Positions 44,963-57,704 are shown, counted from the stretch's first letter. The stretch is DNA of 64,000 nt from Owenia fusiformis (GCA_903813345.2 CAIIXF020000004.1:1753525-1817524); one strand, 5' to 3'. The notes: generated from the letters alone by a model not told the origin. A program made the numbers and translations.

Positions 44963-46960
44963 TATTATCTTTCAAATAAAAGGAAAACCAAGGCAAAAAC
45001 TTTCAAAGATAGTACAGTAGGTATCGGGAAACCCATTGAAATCAATGGAATGCCTCATTGAATAATCAACAAGTTCAACTTGTCTTTGTCTTTTCATTCA
45101 TATTCAACATTTACAACAAATACCCATCAGTGACTTAGTAAGAAAATAGTAATTGCTTGACTTGGCATTATTTCAATGTAATTCTGATCCATGGTTTTGT
45201 TTAGTAACCACCTAGCAACGATCGACATATTTAAATCGAATTAGTGAAATTGAAAATTTTAAGTAAAGTGATCTAAAATTTGAAAAGTGGTTTCATCATA
45301 ATTCTGTTACCACCATAGTTTGCAGATATAAACATTTCGCAGTATCCATCAAGTTCTTTTTGAAAAGGTTTAGCTATTAACTGTTTTTCACATGTAAAAA
45401 TTCTTAATAAATATATAAGTAATATATATTTGGCACGCCAAAGGGAAAGGACCAAAAATTGTAATTGAACTTAGCAAGAAAAAGCAAACTCTAAGTGCAT
45501 ACCAGTCAAGAAAAACAAACCCCATATATATCCCAAAACCATGATCTAACGTGAAAAGAAACAATGTCTAATACCCCCTTTCCCCCCACCATTCAAGAAC
45601 CGATATCACAATCCAAGACCAGAACACCAATGGACATTTCGTTCATACTGAAGTCACAATACGTGTTGAAGAAAAAATTAGAAATTGATAACCAATACTC
45701 ATAAAATCAAAAATAGTTGTAGATACAAGTACTCATACAAGATAGAGCATTCAGTTTCAAATGATGTGGGATAGATAAAATCCAGTCTCCAAGTCCATAG
45801 GCATTTCAAAGGGTCAACATCCATTCACAAAAGTCGTCGCCATAATCCATAAAACACGATAATTCACAATGGTCATCAGGAGAAAACTATGGCTGGTTTC
45901 GATCCCTATTTCTCAACCATTATTGCCATAGCCGGTATCCACCTCAAAAGGTGCCAAATGAAAATATTTTGAGCTCAGCGCCAATGTCTTAAACAATCCC
46001 TACAATTTTAATTTCCATGAAATAAACCATATTGGAAATCGGATTCAATATGCTAGATGATAATCTATCAAACAGAGCAATGATAACTTTGCATTTTCTA
46101 CAGTATTAGAAACTAATTTACCTTTCCCTCCCCCAAATCACCTTGATTTTTACGCCAAAAAGTGTCATTTATCTGTGGCTTAGACTAGACAAATAATGGA
46201 GGCACAGAAAACCTTGCAAAAAGTGCTGATAAAAAATCGCAGGGGTCAATATGCTCTGCACTTGACAAATGTTGTTTTTGTATTCAGTTCTTCAGCGATA
46301 ACAAAAGACAACCTTTTAAGACCCTGCTACCTGTTTTCATGTCTCGTCACAGTACAAGCTACATTTAACATAATGGAGATTTTTAAAATACAACATTGTT
46401 TTCATGCATTTACACGAATCCTAACTTTTCTGATAGTCTACAAGCGGTTAAATTATTCGAGATTATTCTATGTATATTTTTAAGTATTGAGAATATATCA
46501 AATAGTGACGGCAGCATAGCAGAATGTCATGCAACTATATCAAATGTTTTTCTAGCCAGATATTTGGGAAATCATTTCAACACATATCCAGTTAGAATTT
46601 GTCGAATGTTATTTCATCACTGCCCAATATGATTCATTTGCACGTCACGTTTCATAATAAATTCATGTACCAAAATTCATTAAAATTTATTTTTTACTAA
46701 ATCGATAAAAGTGATAAAATGCATGAGATACATTTTGATTTTTTGTTGGGTGGGGATACCCCTTCAAGATGCTACCATTTGAACTATTATTTTAATGATC
46801 TTTTGGTACGTTTGATGTGTTCGAATCAATAAAATTGAATAAACAGAAGCCTAATTGTGAGGTCGGCGCGGCCTGAACCTAATACATCGGAACAGTGCAG
46901 CTCAATCTCAGAATATTTAGTAAAAATACTTTAAAGATAGGATTAGATTTAGGTCAGGTT
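44963..46960. other. Intergenic, no gene supported
   Basis: Only short chance frames. A stretch at about 45430-45475 ('tttggcacgccaaagggaaagg') resembles 57755-57785 ('cgcaaatgccaaagggaaagg'), suggesting another dispersed repeat. Confidence 0.4.
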
Positions 46961-46964
46961 TAAT

Positions 46965-47075
46965 TAGGCTTCCTGATATAAGTTTAGGCTTTCTGAAATA
47001 AGTTTAGGCTTCCTGATATAAGTTTAGGCTTTCTGATATAAGTTTAGGCTTCCTGATATAAGTTTAGGCTTGCCG
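46965..47075. repeat. 20-bp tandem repeat, about six copies
   Basis: The unit 'ggcttcctgatataagttta' alternates with 'ggctttctgatataagttta'. It lies 340 bp upstream of LINE ORF1. Confidence 0.9.
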
Positions 47076-47415
47076 ATCTACATTGAATGCGAAAATATTA
47101 CACATGTTAACTTTTTTTGTAATTACGACTGTGAAAAAACAAAGTTTTCATCATCATTATGCGCCAATTAGTTTGAATTGGGAAGGTTATCATAATGACC
47201 GTTAAGTATGATTTATGAGTGATATGATTTTTATCCACGAATGGATATGATATCTGTACTTACTTCCGGTAAAAAATGACTTGCACGTAGGTGTAAAAGG
47301 CTCCTGATAAAACGGTAATTGTTCGAAATTGGAGAGGCAAATGTCATTTATCGAGGGTTACAGATATGTATAAGACTCTTATGGATATTTATTCACGTTA
47401 AAATCAACAAATAAG

Positions 47416-48456
47416 ATGTCACAAGCAACAATAACGGACTTTATGAGCGGCTCAGATAAACCAATTTTTGCAAATGGCGGACAAGATGGAGGACCAGACG
47501 GCGATGAGCGACAGAAAAGCAAACGTAAGCAGCGAGATGATAGTACGGGTGCCTTCAGTGAAACTGGTGAGGAGTTTACTACATGTCATGATACGATTCA
47601 TGCCAAGGATACTACAGATGTAGATCCTAAGCTTCTTAACTGTATGGATATACTCATGAATAGACTTGAAGCAAAGTTAGAAAACTCTATCGATAGAGCG
47701 GTCTCTAAAGCCATGTCTGCAGCTATGAAAGACACTAACAATCTCATCACTGACCTAAAAAAAGAAAACCAGGACTTAAAAGCTGATATCAAGAGACTGA
47801 ACGAGCGCGTTGATGATCTGACAAAAAGTACTAACCACAATGCACAATACTCGAGGAAAAACACAATTAGAATCCTAGGTGTGCCTGAATTGCAAAATCC
47901 CGATGAAGCAAGTAAGGAAAATTGCTCAGCTAGTGTCGTGGATAGCCTGAAGGAGATAATTCCCATTGAAGAAAACGATATTGAGGTATCACACAGGCTA
48001 GGTCCCTATTCCCTTGCTACAAAGGATGCAAAACCCCGTGCGATCATAGTTAAATTTAAATTTCGACCTGTTAAAGACTGGGTTATGCAAAACAAACGCC
48101 TCCTAAAAGGATCCCGGTTGGTCATATATGAAGATCTAAGTCCTATGAATAGAGATCTACTATACAAACTGAAACAGCATGAAGAGATCGAGAGGGCCTG
48201 GAGCTCGTACGGCAAGATCCATGCAATCCCCACTGGAAAAAAACGGCACACATTCGAGGTGACAGACGGCGACAATTTGGATGAAATCATTAATATGATA
48301 CCCCCTGACCCAAACAATAGAGTCCCACGACCCGCCGGACCACTCAGAGGAGGAAGGGCGAATGTATGGGGAAACAGAGGCGGACGTGGAGGAGCTATCA
48401 GACCTACGCCAGGGACATCTCGTGGTGCACCACTGATACGGCCATCGAGATTCTAG
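47416..48456 (+). CDS. LINE ORF1: L1-type RNA-binding chaperone
   Basis: 346 aa, intact. The Lys/Asp-rich N-terminus is followed by a heptad coiled coil (about residues 75-145, MNRLEAKLENSIDRAVSKAM, then LKKENQDLKADIKRLNERVD). Next is an RRM-like domain beginning SRKNTIRILGVPE, a C-terminal domain (LVIYEDLSPMNRDLLYKL, HTFEVTDGDNLDEI) and an Arg/Gly-rich tail (GGRANVWGNRGGRGG). This is the Transposase_22 / L1 ORF1p architecture: a trimeric nucleic-acid chaperone that coats LINE RNA. Confidence 0.85.
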   Translation: MSQATITDFMSGSDKPIFANGGQDGGPDGDERQKSKRKQRDDSTGAFSETGEEFTTCHDTIHAKDTTDVDPKLLNCMDILMNRLEAKLENSIDRAVSKAMSAAMKDTNNLITDLKKENQDLKADIKRLNERVDDLTKSTNHNAQYSRKNTIRILGVPELQNPDEASKENCSASVVDSLKEIIPIEENDIEVSHRLGPYSLATKDAKPRAIIVKFKFRPVKDWVMQNKRLLKGSRLVIYEDLSPMNRDLLYKLKQHEEIERAWSSYGKIHAIPTGKKRHTFEVTDGDNLDEIINMIPPDPNNRVPRPAGPLRGGRANVWGNRGGRGGAIRPTPGTSRGAPLIRPSRF

Positions 48457-50091
48457 GGACTGGGTGATGACCCAATAGGTGACTATTATTTGTACATTGT
48501 GTTTTCTCGGTAGTAAACAATCTTCGATATAGCTACAAACTATTGTAATAATTACTAAAGGACAGACAGTTCCGATCAACAAATGAATTCAATATCTGGA
48601 GCAGCCGAAAAATTGAACGAACTTAACTAAAATCCTCAAGTTATTTACAATGATTTTCCTGGTAAAAAATGTGTAAACTCCTCTGTTAGATGGATCAAAT
48701 GTTACATTTATATGTCATATACAAACAAATACGACTGTAGCAACTGGGGTATTTTAAATCACAACAAAACACAACTCGTAAAACAGATTCTATTGTGCAA
48801 TTTATTTCCATTCTTGCTGTACTGAAATACATTTGTTTTGTTTACCATGCACATTGCGCATGCGCGAAAGCCAAAGTGACCTGTACGGCACACGAACCTA
48901 AACATTTGTACAGTTAGTTGTTGTCTCACAAAATGAAGGCGACTATATACCCCAGGCGCAACACAGTACTAAGGTATTTATGTATATTGTATATTCAAAC
49001 ATTTATACATGGTAAATCGTCTTATGGCAAGCTTTATGGACTGTACATTACTATTTGAAGTTCTATATGAAATTATCGATCAGAAAAGTGACACTGACAT
49101 GAACTAGGCTACTCTTCTTGGCGTTATGGCTTTATTTATTTAGAATGACAAGTAACACAGCTGATCAGACCACGGGCTAGCCATGAAACGCATACATGTC
49201 GGTGCCAATGAAAATTCTCAACAATATATACTAATACCCTTTATATTCAAGACCAGTTGTTGCATTGAGATCTTACACAGTGTATCTGACTAATCGGATT
49301 TATAAATGCTTCTACTGTAATGTTTCTATGTTGCTGAACAGTGATAAAAACTCATAAATACTTCATCCTCTCTTTAGAAACAGTTATATATCAATATGAT
49401 GATATAATTATGGTTTTAATTACACTTCGATAGTATTAAATAAGTGCAGAATTTATCTTTTTTCTATATTGGATCTGAGAAGATATATACTTGGAAACAA
49501 ACCATACATTTATGTTACAGTGAAACTTATGTGCGGGTATATATCACTCTCAATGTAAACACTGTTTTGGCATAGATCCAAGGTCATGACCTTACATTGC
49601 GCCAATCAGTAGCGCTAATGGGGGCATTTCACTTTACTGAAACACTGCTCACCTGAAATGAGTTGCTCTGTACATATTTTCAAAAGTTTTTGCCTTTGAA
49701 CAGATAGAACATTGAGTTTGCCGTTTTCAGAGCCAAACACTTACAGTAAAAGTCAAGTACTATAACTGTACTTTTCTACATTTGTTTTATATCTTGACTT
49801 TAATCAATTTTAACTAAATATTTTAAAATAAAGGTTGTTTTGTGGAGAAACTCTTCAACTTAATTGGTGTGAAACCCTTACTTTCTTATCGCTGTATTTA
49901 GCTACTTTTATTACATATTCAATAAGCTACTATAAGGAATCAAGGGAACAGTACTTCATATAGCAAGTGTTCACCAGACATGACACATCAGATAATTTAT
50001 TTGTAAATAGAACGGTTTCTTTTCTTATATTGCATCTATGAATTAGTATTAAAATGGGCATAAGTGTCACTGCCTGGAGGATGAGGTTGGA
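48457..50091. other. Inter-ORF region of the LINE, non-coding
   Basis: No open frame above ~60 codons on the plus strand and no RNA gene recognised. It could be an ORF2 leader, a nested non-coding insertion or the boundary between two elements. 48840-48910 is locally GC-richer. Confidence 0.4.
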
Positions 50092-53000
50092 ATGCACAAC
50101 AGTAGAAAGTGTTTTATATCAGTTAATAAGAGAGAAGTCAAAAATGGCAGCAAATGCATACTCGACTATTTTAACTCATTCTCTTGGATTCCATTGTACA
50201 TTTGCCTTACATTGATATGTGGTTTTGAGCTCTACATAGCAGATTCAGGCAGGCAAATCACTTTGAATTCTTGTAAGATTTTATTTGGATGCATTAGTTC
50301 ATTTTTAGTTGTCATCCATGGTTTAACATTCATGGGCACAATTGTCTATATTCATAGCAATCACAAACATTTTGGTACATTTTACATAATGAAGATGTTT
50401 GCTAGTATAGTTTTATTGTTCATTCCATTCTGTGCTATTTTATGTTATATTCCTAATACTGTTCAAGCTATTCTCTTACTGAGTAATGATGTTCATCAGA
50501 ATCCAGGACCTACAAATCATTTTAAGCTCACAAAGATTTTATTCTCAAATATAAACAGTATAAGTGCAAATGTAAATGCCAGATTTGAAGCACTTAAAGA
50601 TAGAATACAGATCAATGGAAATGACATTATTGGACTTTGTGAGGTTGGAAATCTAACTGATTTGACAGTTTCTTCTGATTATTCTATAGATGGTCATTGT
50701 CATGTATACTCGAATAAAAATCGAGGCCTATTGATATATGTTAAAGATGATATCCCTTTTAAAATTAGAAATGACCTTATGAATGATCAGGGTGACTCCT
50801 TATGGATTGAATTGAGCATTAACTATAAGTCATATCTATATGCAATTTATTATAGGTCACCATCGCAAACTCAAAATGAGGCAAATGAATTCTGCACTAG
50901 GTTCTCAAACTCATGCAATATGGCACTTGACTCTAACCCAGAAGCTATTTTTATTAATGGAGATTTTAATGCAAGGAGTAAACAATGGTGGGCCTTAGAC
51001 AATGAAAATTTCACAGGAAAAAAATTATTTGAACACATTGAAGAACTTGGACTTTTTCAGCTTATAGATGAACCAACGCGAATAACAAATACCAGTAGAT
51101 CATGTATCGATCTTCTCATTTCAAATAGCCCTGATATTATAACAAATTCTTATGTTTCTCCTCCTATTGGTAACACTGACCATTGCTCAATAAACACGGA
51201 GTGTTTTCTTAAAACTCTTAAAAACCGTCCTTATTCAAGAAAAATTTGGAAATATGACCAAGCAGATATAAATCTAATTAACAATTCAGTTAGAGCAGCA
51301 GACTTTGATCACTTGATAGATAGTAGTAATGATTTAGATGACATAGTAAGCAATTTTTCGAGAGGGTTACTTGCAATTTTTACAGATCTTATTCCAAACT
51401 CTGATATTGAAATTAAACCTACGGATAAGCCATGGTTTACAAGCGATATCAAAACCTTGATAAATAAAAGAAATAAATTACATCGTAAGTACAGGAAAAC
51501 ACATGATGACAAATACTTTAAGAAATATACTGATCAATGTAATCTTGTTAATGATGCTATTCGTGAGGCCAAAGAGGCAATGGAATCAAGGTTGTACTAT
51601 AAATTAAGTAATCAGAGATATGGAAGCAAAGGATACTGGTCAATTGTAAGTAGGCTTTTGGGAAAATGTAAAAATAGTAAAATACCACTTCTTTGTGATG
51701 CTAGAGGTAACAGTTACACTGATAGCCATGACAAAGCAAACTTGCTACTGTCTCATTTCATTGACAAATATCATATAAACTATCAAGAAGGAAATGAAAC
51801 TTTTATTCCAAGAACTGATCAATCTTTTGACCTACTCTCTACTAATGATAGAGAGGTTTATAGCATTTTACTTGGGTTAGATACAAATAAAGCTACTGGC
51901 CCTGACATGTTAAGCAATAGAATGCTTAAAATGGCAGCACCATCACTTTCACCCATATTATCAAAATTATTAAACAAAATGTTCATTCTTAATAAATACC
52001 CCCATTCTTGGAAGATAGGCCACGTTGTAGCAATTCACAAAAGTAAAGACAAAACAGATGTAAAAAATTATAGACCTATCACTCTTCTGAGCTGTATATC
52101 TAAAGTTGCAGAACGCGTAATCTTCAAAAGACTTTTTGACCATCTCATTGTGAACAATTTATTTTATAACCTCCAAAGTGGCTTTTTGCCAGGTCACAGC
52201 ACCCAGGCACAGCTTTTAAGTATAATTGATGTCATAACTAATGAAATTGAAAATGGGGCCAATGTAAGGGGGATTTATCTTGACATTTCGGCCGCCTTTG
52301 ATTCAATGCCCCATGGGCTACTATTAAAAAAACTGAAAATGTATGGTTTTGGTCATAACATCATAGAATTAATGAAATCTTACCTATCAAATAGACAAGT
52401 AAAAGTTGTATTGGATGGCCATGAGTCTGAACTATCTGAGATGAACCATATAAACGCAGGAGTACCTCAAGGCTCCATATTAGGCCCCCTCCTGTTCTTA
52501 ATTTATATCAATGATCTACCTGATAACTTAAATACCAAATGTTTTATATATGCAGACGACACGTCACTTTACCAATCCTTCACAGCTGAAACAGCAGCTG
52601 CTAAGAATAATGAATTACAAGAGGATCTAAATAAAATTCTCTTATGGTCAAATACATGGAAATTAAACTTCAAAGCTAGTAAAAGTAAAGATATGACTTT
52701 TTTTAATCCAAGAAAGCGCGAAATTTTGACCCCAGATCTTTCCCTTGGTAATGACAAGTTACCAAGAGTAAACAATCACAAGCACTTGGGGTTGATTTTG
52801 GACAAAAATCTCACTTTTGACTATCACATTACTGAACTTGTAGCAAGAATAGATAAACTCATAAATCCGTTAAAAGTCTTCAGTAAGAAAATAAGTGGAA
52901 AACACCTTGAAACAATTTTTAAGTCTTTTATTTTGCCACTCTTTGATTATTGTGATATTCTTTACGGATGTGCAAATTTGACAAAACTACAACTTTTAGA

Positions 53001-53748
53001 CCGCCTTTACTATAAAGCTGCACTTATTTGTTCAGGTGCCATGCATGGAACATCAACCACAAAAGTGTTGAATACTTTAAATTGGCCCACACTCTCAAAT
53101 AGACGTCAATATCATAGAGCTACCTTTATGTATAGAGCTCACAACAATTTGCTGCCTTCTTATGTTACTGAGATATTTGAACCACTAAAAAGAAATCAAA
53201 CACATGTACTAAGACACCAACTTGACTATATTTTACCAGTTAAATCCAAATTTTATGAAAGATCTTGTATCTCAAAAACAATATCAGAATGGAATCTACT
53301 GCCATCTGATATAAAGAACTCATCTAGCTTAAGCATATTTAAATCAAGCCTAAAAAGAAATATTTTTAACGAAACTGTCATTAACTCATCAGAACTGTCC
53401 ATCTCAAGAAACCAAGAAATTATATTTAACAGAGTACGATGTGATTTCATTTTCAAGGCTCACCTTTACTCGCATAACTTTACCAATGTAAATTCCCCCA
53501 TATGCTCATGTGGTATTAACAGTGAAACAACCAGCCATGTGATTTTTCGATGTAACTTGAGATTAACATTCTGGACTGAATTAGAAAACCAACTAAAAAA
53601 TATGAATATACAATACTCCCGTAAATATAAGACACAACGTGATAAACTTTCTCTGATCCTCAATGGTGATAAAACATTAAGTAGAGCTGAGAATCTGATT
53701 GTTTTAAAGTGCAGTGCCATTTTCTTCGAGCGATGTGTAAATGTCTGA
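50092..53748 (+). CDS. LINE ORF2: APE endonuclease + reverse transcriptase with membrane-type leader and 2A-like motif
   Basis: 1,218 aa, intact. The first ~130 residues hold three hydrophobic segments (WIPLYICLTLICGFELYI, FGCISSFLVVIHGLTFMGTI, MFASIVLLFIPFCAILCYI), then DVHQNPGP at 133-140, a 2A-like motif. The APE-type endonuclease follows (SNINSI at about 154, NGDFNAR with D291/N293, TDH with D363/H364). The RT core is typical of CR1/Jockey-group LINEs: TGPD, NYRPITLLS, DISAAFDSMPH, AGVPQGSILGPLLFLIYIND and YADD at 820-823. A C-terminal Cys/His segment (CSCG..H..C) follows. It nicks the target and copies LINE RNA there. No RNase H domain is seen. Confidence 0.92.
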   Translation: MHNSRKCFISVNKREVKNGSKCILDYFNSFSWIPLYICLTLICGFELYIADSGRQITLNSCKILFGCISSFLVVIHGLTFMGTIVYIHSNHKHFGTFYIMKMFASIVLLFIPFCAILCYIPNTVQAILLLSNDVHQNPGPTNHFKLTKILFSNINSISANVNARFEALKDRIQINGNDIIGLCEVGNLTDLTVSSDYSIDGHCHVYSNKNRGLLIYVKDDIPFKIRNDLMNDQGDSLWIELSINYKSYLYAIYYRSPSQTQNEANEFCTRFSNSCNMALDSNPEAIFINGDFNARSKQWWALDNENFTGKKLFEHIEELGLFQLIDEPTRITNTSRSCIDLLISNSPDIITNSYVSPPIGNTDHCSINTECFLKTLKNRPYSRKIWKYDQADINLINNSVRAADFDHLIDSSNDLDDIVSNFSRGLLAIFTDLIPNSDIEIKPTDKPWFTSDIKTLINKRNKLHRKYRKTHDDKYFKKYTDQCNLVNDAIREAKEAMESRLYYKLSNQRYGSKGYWSIVSRLLGKCKNSKIPLLCDARGNSYTDSHDKANLLLSHFIDKYHINYQEGNETFIPRTDQSFDLLSTNDREVYSILLGLDTNKATGPDMLSNRMLKMAAPSLSPILSKLLNKMFILNKYPHSWKIGHVVAIHKSKDKTDVKNYRPITLLSCISKVAERVIFKRLFDHLIVNNLFYNLQSGFLPGHSTQAQLLSIIDVITNEIENGANVRGIYLDISAAFDSMPHGLLLKKLKMYGFGHNIIELMKSYLSNRQVKVVLDGHESELSEMNHINAGVPQGSILGPLLFLIYINDLPDNLNTKCFIYADDTSLYQSFTAETAAAKNNELQEDLNKILLWSNTWKLNFKASKSKDMTFFNPRKREILTPDLSLGNDKLPRVNNHKHLGLILDKNLTFDYHITELVARIDKLINPLKVFSKKISGKHLETIFKSFILPLFDYCDILYGCANLTKLQLLDRLYYKAALICSGAMHGTSTTKVLNTLNWPTLSNRRQYHRATFMYRAHNNLLPSYVTEIFEPLKRNQTHVLRHQLDYILPVKSKFYERSCISKTISEWNLLPSDIKNSSSLSIFKSSLKRNIFNETVINSSELSISRNQEIIFNRVRCDFIFKAHLYSHNFTNVNSPICSCGINSETTSHVIFRCNLRLTFWTELENQLKNMNIQYSRKYKTQRDKLSLILNGDKTLSRAENLIVLKCSAIFFERCVNV

Positions 53749-53940
53749 AATCCTCCACAAAACAACTTTTATCTTATTGTATCTCATTTATTTTAATCAA
53801 ATATTATTGATTGAATACATTGTATATTGTAATTGTAGAACGTGGCTAATAATGCTAAAAGCACAGCCACTTACACTGTATTATTGTATGTATTCTTTGT
53901 ACAAATGATTAATTTAATAATAAAAAAAAAAAAAAAAAAA

Positions 53941-56900
53941 TATCTGCACGAGCGAGCGTAGCGAGATGTTCTTTTTATTCCATAATAAGTCATCATCAGA
54001 ATCGTCGGAAATTAAGTGATTTAATTCGAATTTTCCAAATGATCCGGCGATGTTGACACCTAGCCTCGTTTTGAGTCTAAAGTAGCAAAAATCCATAAAC
54101 CATCGCAGACGGCGCCGTATGTCATGGCTAAAAACCGTATGCTATGGTTATAAGTGAAAATTTGTCAAAAATATCATATTTAACCACTGATTACAAAAAT
54201 ACCGTTTTTATTTTCGCATGTTATCCTATGAATATCATGCTAACTATGGAATAACAAATCTTACCTCGTTCATATTTTAGGTTAAATCATATCTGCATCT
54301 AAAGTCTACTGTAAACTCCCAAACCCAGAAGTTCGCAGAAGTTGAGATTGCGTGTCTTTCACTCCTGAGATACTATTGATATTCAGAGCTAGTATGTTTT
54401 TATTTTTTATACTTCTATTGTTTATCTGCCATTGGTTTTATATAACTACAATATAGCACACAATGCGTTTAACAGCATCATTGTCACAAGATCGAATTAA
54501 TATTTCATCAATAATTCTCAGAACTAGAGTCTTATTTTGTTTGATAACGAAGCCCATTGTCAATAGGATAGTTTCTGAATAGCAGAAAAATCAATGAAAT
54601 CTCGTGCTGCCATCTTTTATTCAGCTTTTAACTCGGGCTAGAGCTCCATTCATTTACATGCTAAAATCTTGGAAAAGTGGCTTAATTTCATGATTTATCA
54701 AAGTGTGTTTGTTGAATCTGTATAAAACTTGAATGATATACCACATGATGACCCTGTTTATGTACATGATGTGATTAAACATGCAAATGTTGATTGACAT
54801 GCAAATAATCCACGGATTTAAAGAATTTTAGCATTGCATCTATGGACATTTGGCCCAAGTTTTTTTAAATTGTTATAGACAATTATTCAAATTACATAAC
54901 TGTGTAAATCAAAGCTATTAAAGGAGAAAACTTTCACTGAATTCAAATATGCCATTTAAAAGAAGGTAATGTAAGTCATTAGAGGTCTAATATGCAAGTC
55001 TCTTAAAATCTCACGAAAAACGAGATTTAGCGAGATTTCAAAACCTATATGGAAACTATACTATTATGAAGGGCACTTAATATGACGACATTCTTGATAG
55101 TGGAGTCAGTTATGTGATCAATTGCACATACTATATATATAACACCATTTTCGGCATCGGTATCACTAATACATATATTTTTGATATTTAATGAAATGGT
55201 GTTGAGTTGATAAGTAGCAGGCGTCGAAAAATTTTCTTATTTACATCGAGCTCCATGTTAATTTATCATTCTTCAAAAGACTCCCTTCAGAACAGTGTAA
55301 GAGTAATATTAGGAGGTCTACCTACATCCTAAGCTGAAACTGACGATGGTATAGGCTCCAAAGCTCTAATGTAAAATATTGAAATATATTAAACTGTCTT
55401 CAACAAATGCCTTCTAATGTATTTCTTAAGTTAACAAATATGTATCTTAAATAAATATTAAAATATCTGGTCAATTAAGTGAACAATCCGCATAAGAAGC
55501 CGAAGTGACCAATTTACAGGGTGTCCAATAAATAAGGTGAAAGATATTATAACTTTCTTAATATTACACCAATTTTAATGAAATTCAAATTTTGTAGCCC
55601 AAACCTTTTTACGTTTATTTTGTGAATTTAAAGTTCTCATCATCATTACGCGCCAATTAGTCTGAATTGGAAAGGTTATCATAATGACCTTTAAGCTAAT
55701 GGGTACAGTATTTATCTATGGAACAATTGTAATTCTAAAAGCTAAAAATAAACAATATCTCATCGTAATTAAGAGCAGCATAATAAGTCTTACCTCGTTC
55801 ATATTTTAGGTTCAATCATATCTGCATCTAAAATATACTGTAAACGCCCAAACCAGGAAGTTCGCAGAAGTTGAGATTGCGTGTCTTTCACTTCTGAGAT
55901 ACTATTCATATTCAGAGCTAGAATTTTTTTATTTTTTATTTTTATACTATAGCTTATCTGCCGTTGGTTTTATATTACTGCAATATACATGTAGCACATG
56001 TTTGATAGCATCATCGTCACAAGATCGATTTAAAGAGATGCTAATGAGACTTCTCCGTTGCATTTTTTCTTTATTCCATTTTGTTTTGAATTGTTATACC
56101 ATAACATTAACAAATTACTCATTATGCAGCTTTAGAATTTCAAAATATTAAGTTTGAAAATTCCATTTTTATAATGGAGCTCAATGGGAAAAACGACATA
56201 ATTTGAATTATTTTCAAACGTAGCGGTGCGATTTTCTTGAAATTGGCAGATATAATGAATATTGGTAAGACGAAATGTTCAAGGCCACGTACGTATATTC
56301 AAGCTCTAAAACCCTGGGAGAGCCCGCGATTCAAGTTACCTCTTCATTTTCTTAAAGCACGATAATATGGATCGTACAATATCGCTTATGGTAAGAAACT
56401 ACTAAATATCAAAATAAAAAATCCAGAATATCGACAAGGTTCGCGTCATGGGTTAAAACACGTCAATCATCCAATTAGGTCGTATCCATGGATACTAAGA
56501 TAGGGTTAGACAACAGTTTAAAGGGTTCCGATAAGCATCCCGTATAAAAACAATATGGCGGCTCCAGGCGAATCGACTGGATCAGTCCATTTTTAAGAAA
56601 TAAGGGGAGTTCTGTAAAATCCAGTTTATTGAAATTGTCTTTGAGATAAAGTAATCCGTTTATAATGATTTTGAAAACATTATCCATAGAGTGATTGCGT
56701 TCAAAGAATATGTACAACAGCCAATATAAATCCTTGTATTAGAACTGCTTTGTTTCATTTGTAGGATGTTTCATATACCAAGCTGTGTGCTATTACGTTA
56801 TGGGGAAATTTAGATGTCAATTTTTCCTTATTATACACAAATAGAAGATCCTGAAACTTCACCCATAAATTTGGAATTGATTTGTCAAAATAAAAATCAC

Positions 56901-57489
56901 CGTTTTATAAATATGTGACGATCTATAATATACTTATGCTATATAACAGTTAGAGGTGTTGACACAACGACCTCGAGCCTGTGAACCCTTGAGTATTATT
57001 CCGGGATCGGGCCTTTTATACTAAACGGTGAGCAACACCAGAAACGAGCGTTCGATTTGCTAAACGATATGCGTCACCCTTTAAGCCCAAAGAGTTAAAC
57101 CATGTAAGTAACCTTTTAGTACGTGTTTCATCGAACTGTATTGTCTCTATCATCATTGAAATCACAGTGGGCATAATGTCCATTATCACCATTATTGTTT
57201 TTTTGCAATCATTAACTGTACATGGAATCTCCGTAGTGTTTGATCAAACTGCATTGACTATATCGTCATTGTAATCACAATTGGCACAATCTATCTTATA
57301 GATGGGATCTATAGTGTGTGATCGAACCGTATTGTCTCTATCGTCATTGTTATCACAATTGGTACTAGATCCTTCATCATTATTGTTATCATCATTCTCT
57401 TTCACATCATCAGTTCTTACTTTGGATCTGTTTCTGGTTGTGAAGGCGTCGTGTTATGAGGTCCTACGATAGAGCAATGGATATTATAT
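53941..57489. other. Repeat-rich intergenic region
   Basis: 54262-54560 and 55790-56010 are direct repeats ('cttacctcgttcatatttta', 'gaagttcgcagaagttgaga', 'attcagagctag'). 55629-55705 matches 47143-47215 ('ctcatcatcattacgcgcca', 'aaggttatcataatgacc'). A solo mariner-like end 'cagggtgtccaataaataag' lies at 55519. 57125-57370 holds three degenerate ~100-bp units ('gtattgtctctatc.tcattg.aatcac'). No gene is supported. Confidence 0.55.
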
Positions 57490-57704
57490 TTAATAGATCG
57501 TTCCGATAAATCCTGCCATCTTTTGATATATCAGACAGCTTGATGATGTCATAGGTGGTATTTTTTAAAATTAGCAATAAGTTAATCTAGCTTTTGCATG
57601 GTCAGATTTCTACCTACAACCAATGACATCATCAATCTTGCCATTATATCATAGTTTTTCTAATATATCAAAAGGTGGCAGGATTTATCGGAACGAACTA
57701 TTAA
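57490..57704. mobile_element. 215-bp fold-back MITE
   Basis: 'taatagatcgttccgataaa' through 'cttttgatatatcag' is mirrored at 57655-57704 ('ctaatatatcaaaaggtggc', 'tatcggaacgaactatta'). Inner arms around 'gatgatgtcat' / 'atgacatcatc' also pair. No coding content. Confidence 0.8.

Larger units (their letters stand above)
47416..53940 (+). mobile_element. LINE retrotransposon region with intact ORF1 and ORF2 and poly(A) tail
   Basis: ORF1 (47416-48456) and ORF2 (50092-53748) lie on the same strand. A 3' UTR ends in A19 at 53922-53940. Both frames are open, implying recent insertion. The 1.6-kb gap between them is long for one element, so ORF1 and ORF2 may come from two copies. No convincing target-site duplication was found by eye, and the 5' boundary is unknown. 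Confidence 0.7.

Noticed and set aside
46196-46483. 95-codon plus-strand frame
   Set aside because: It is hydrophobic and AT-driven, with no domain or splice context; judged chance.
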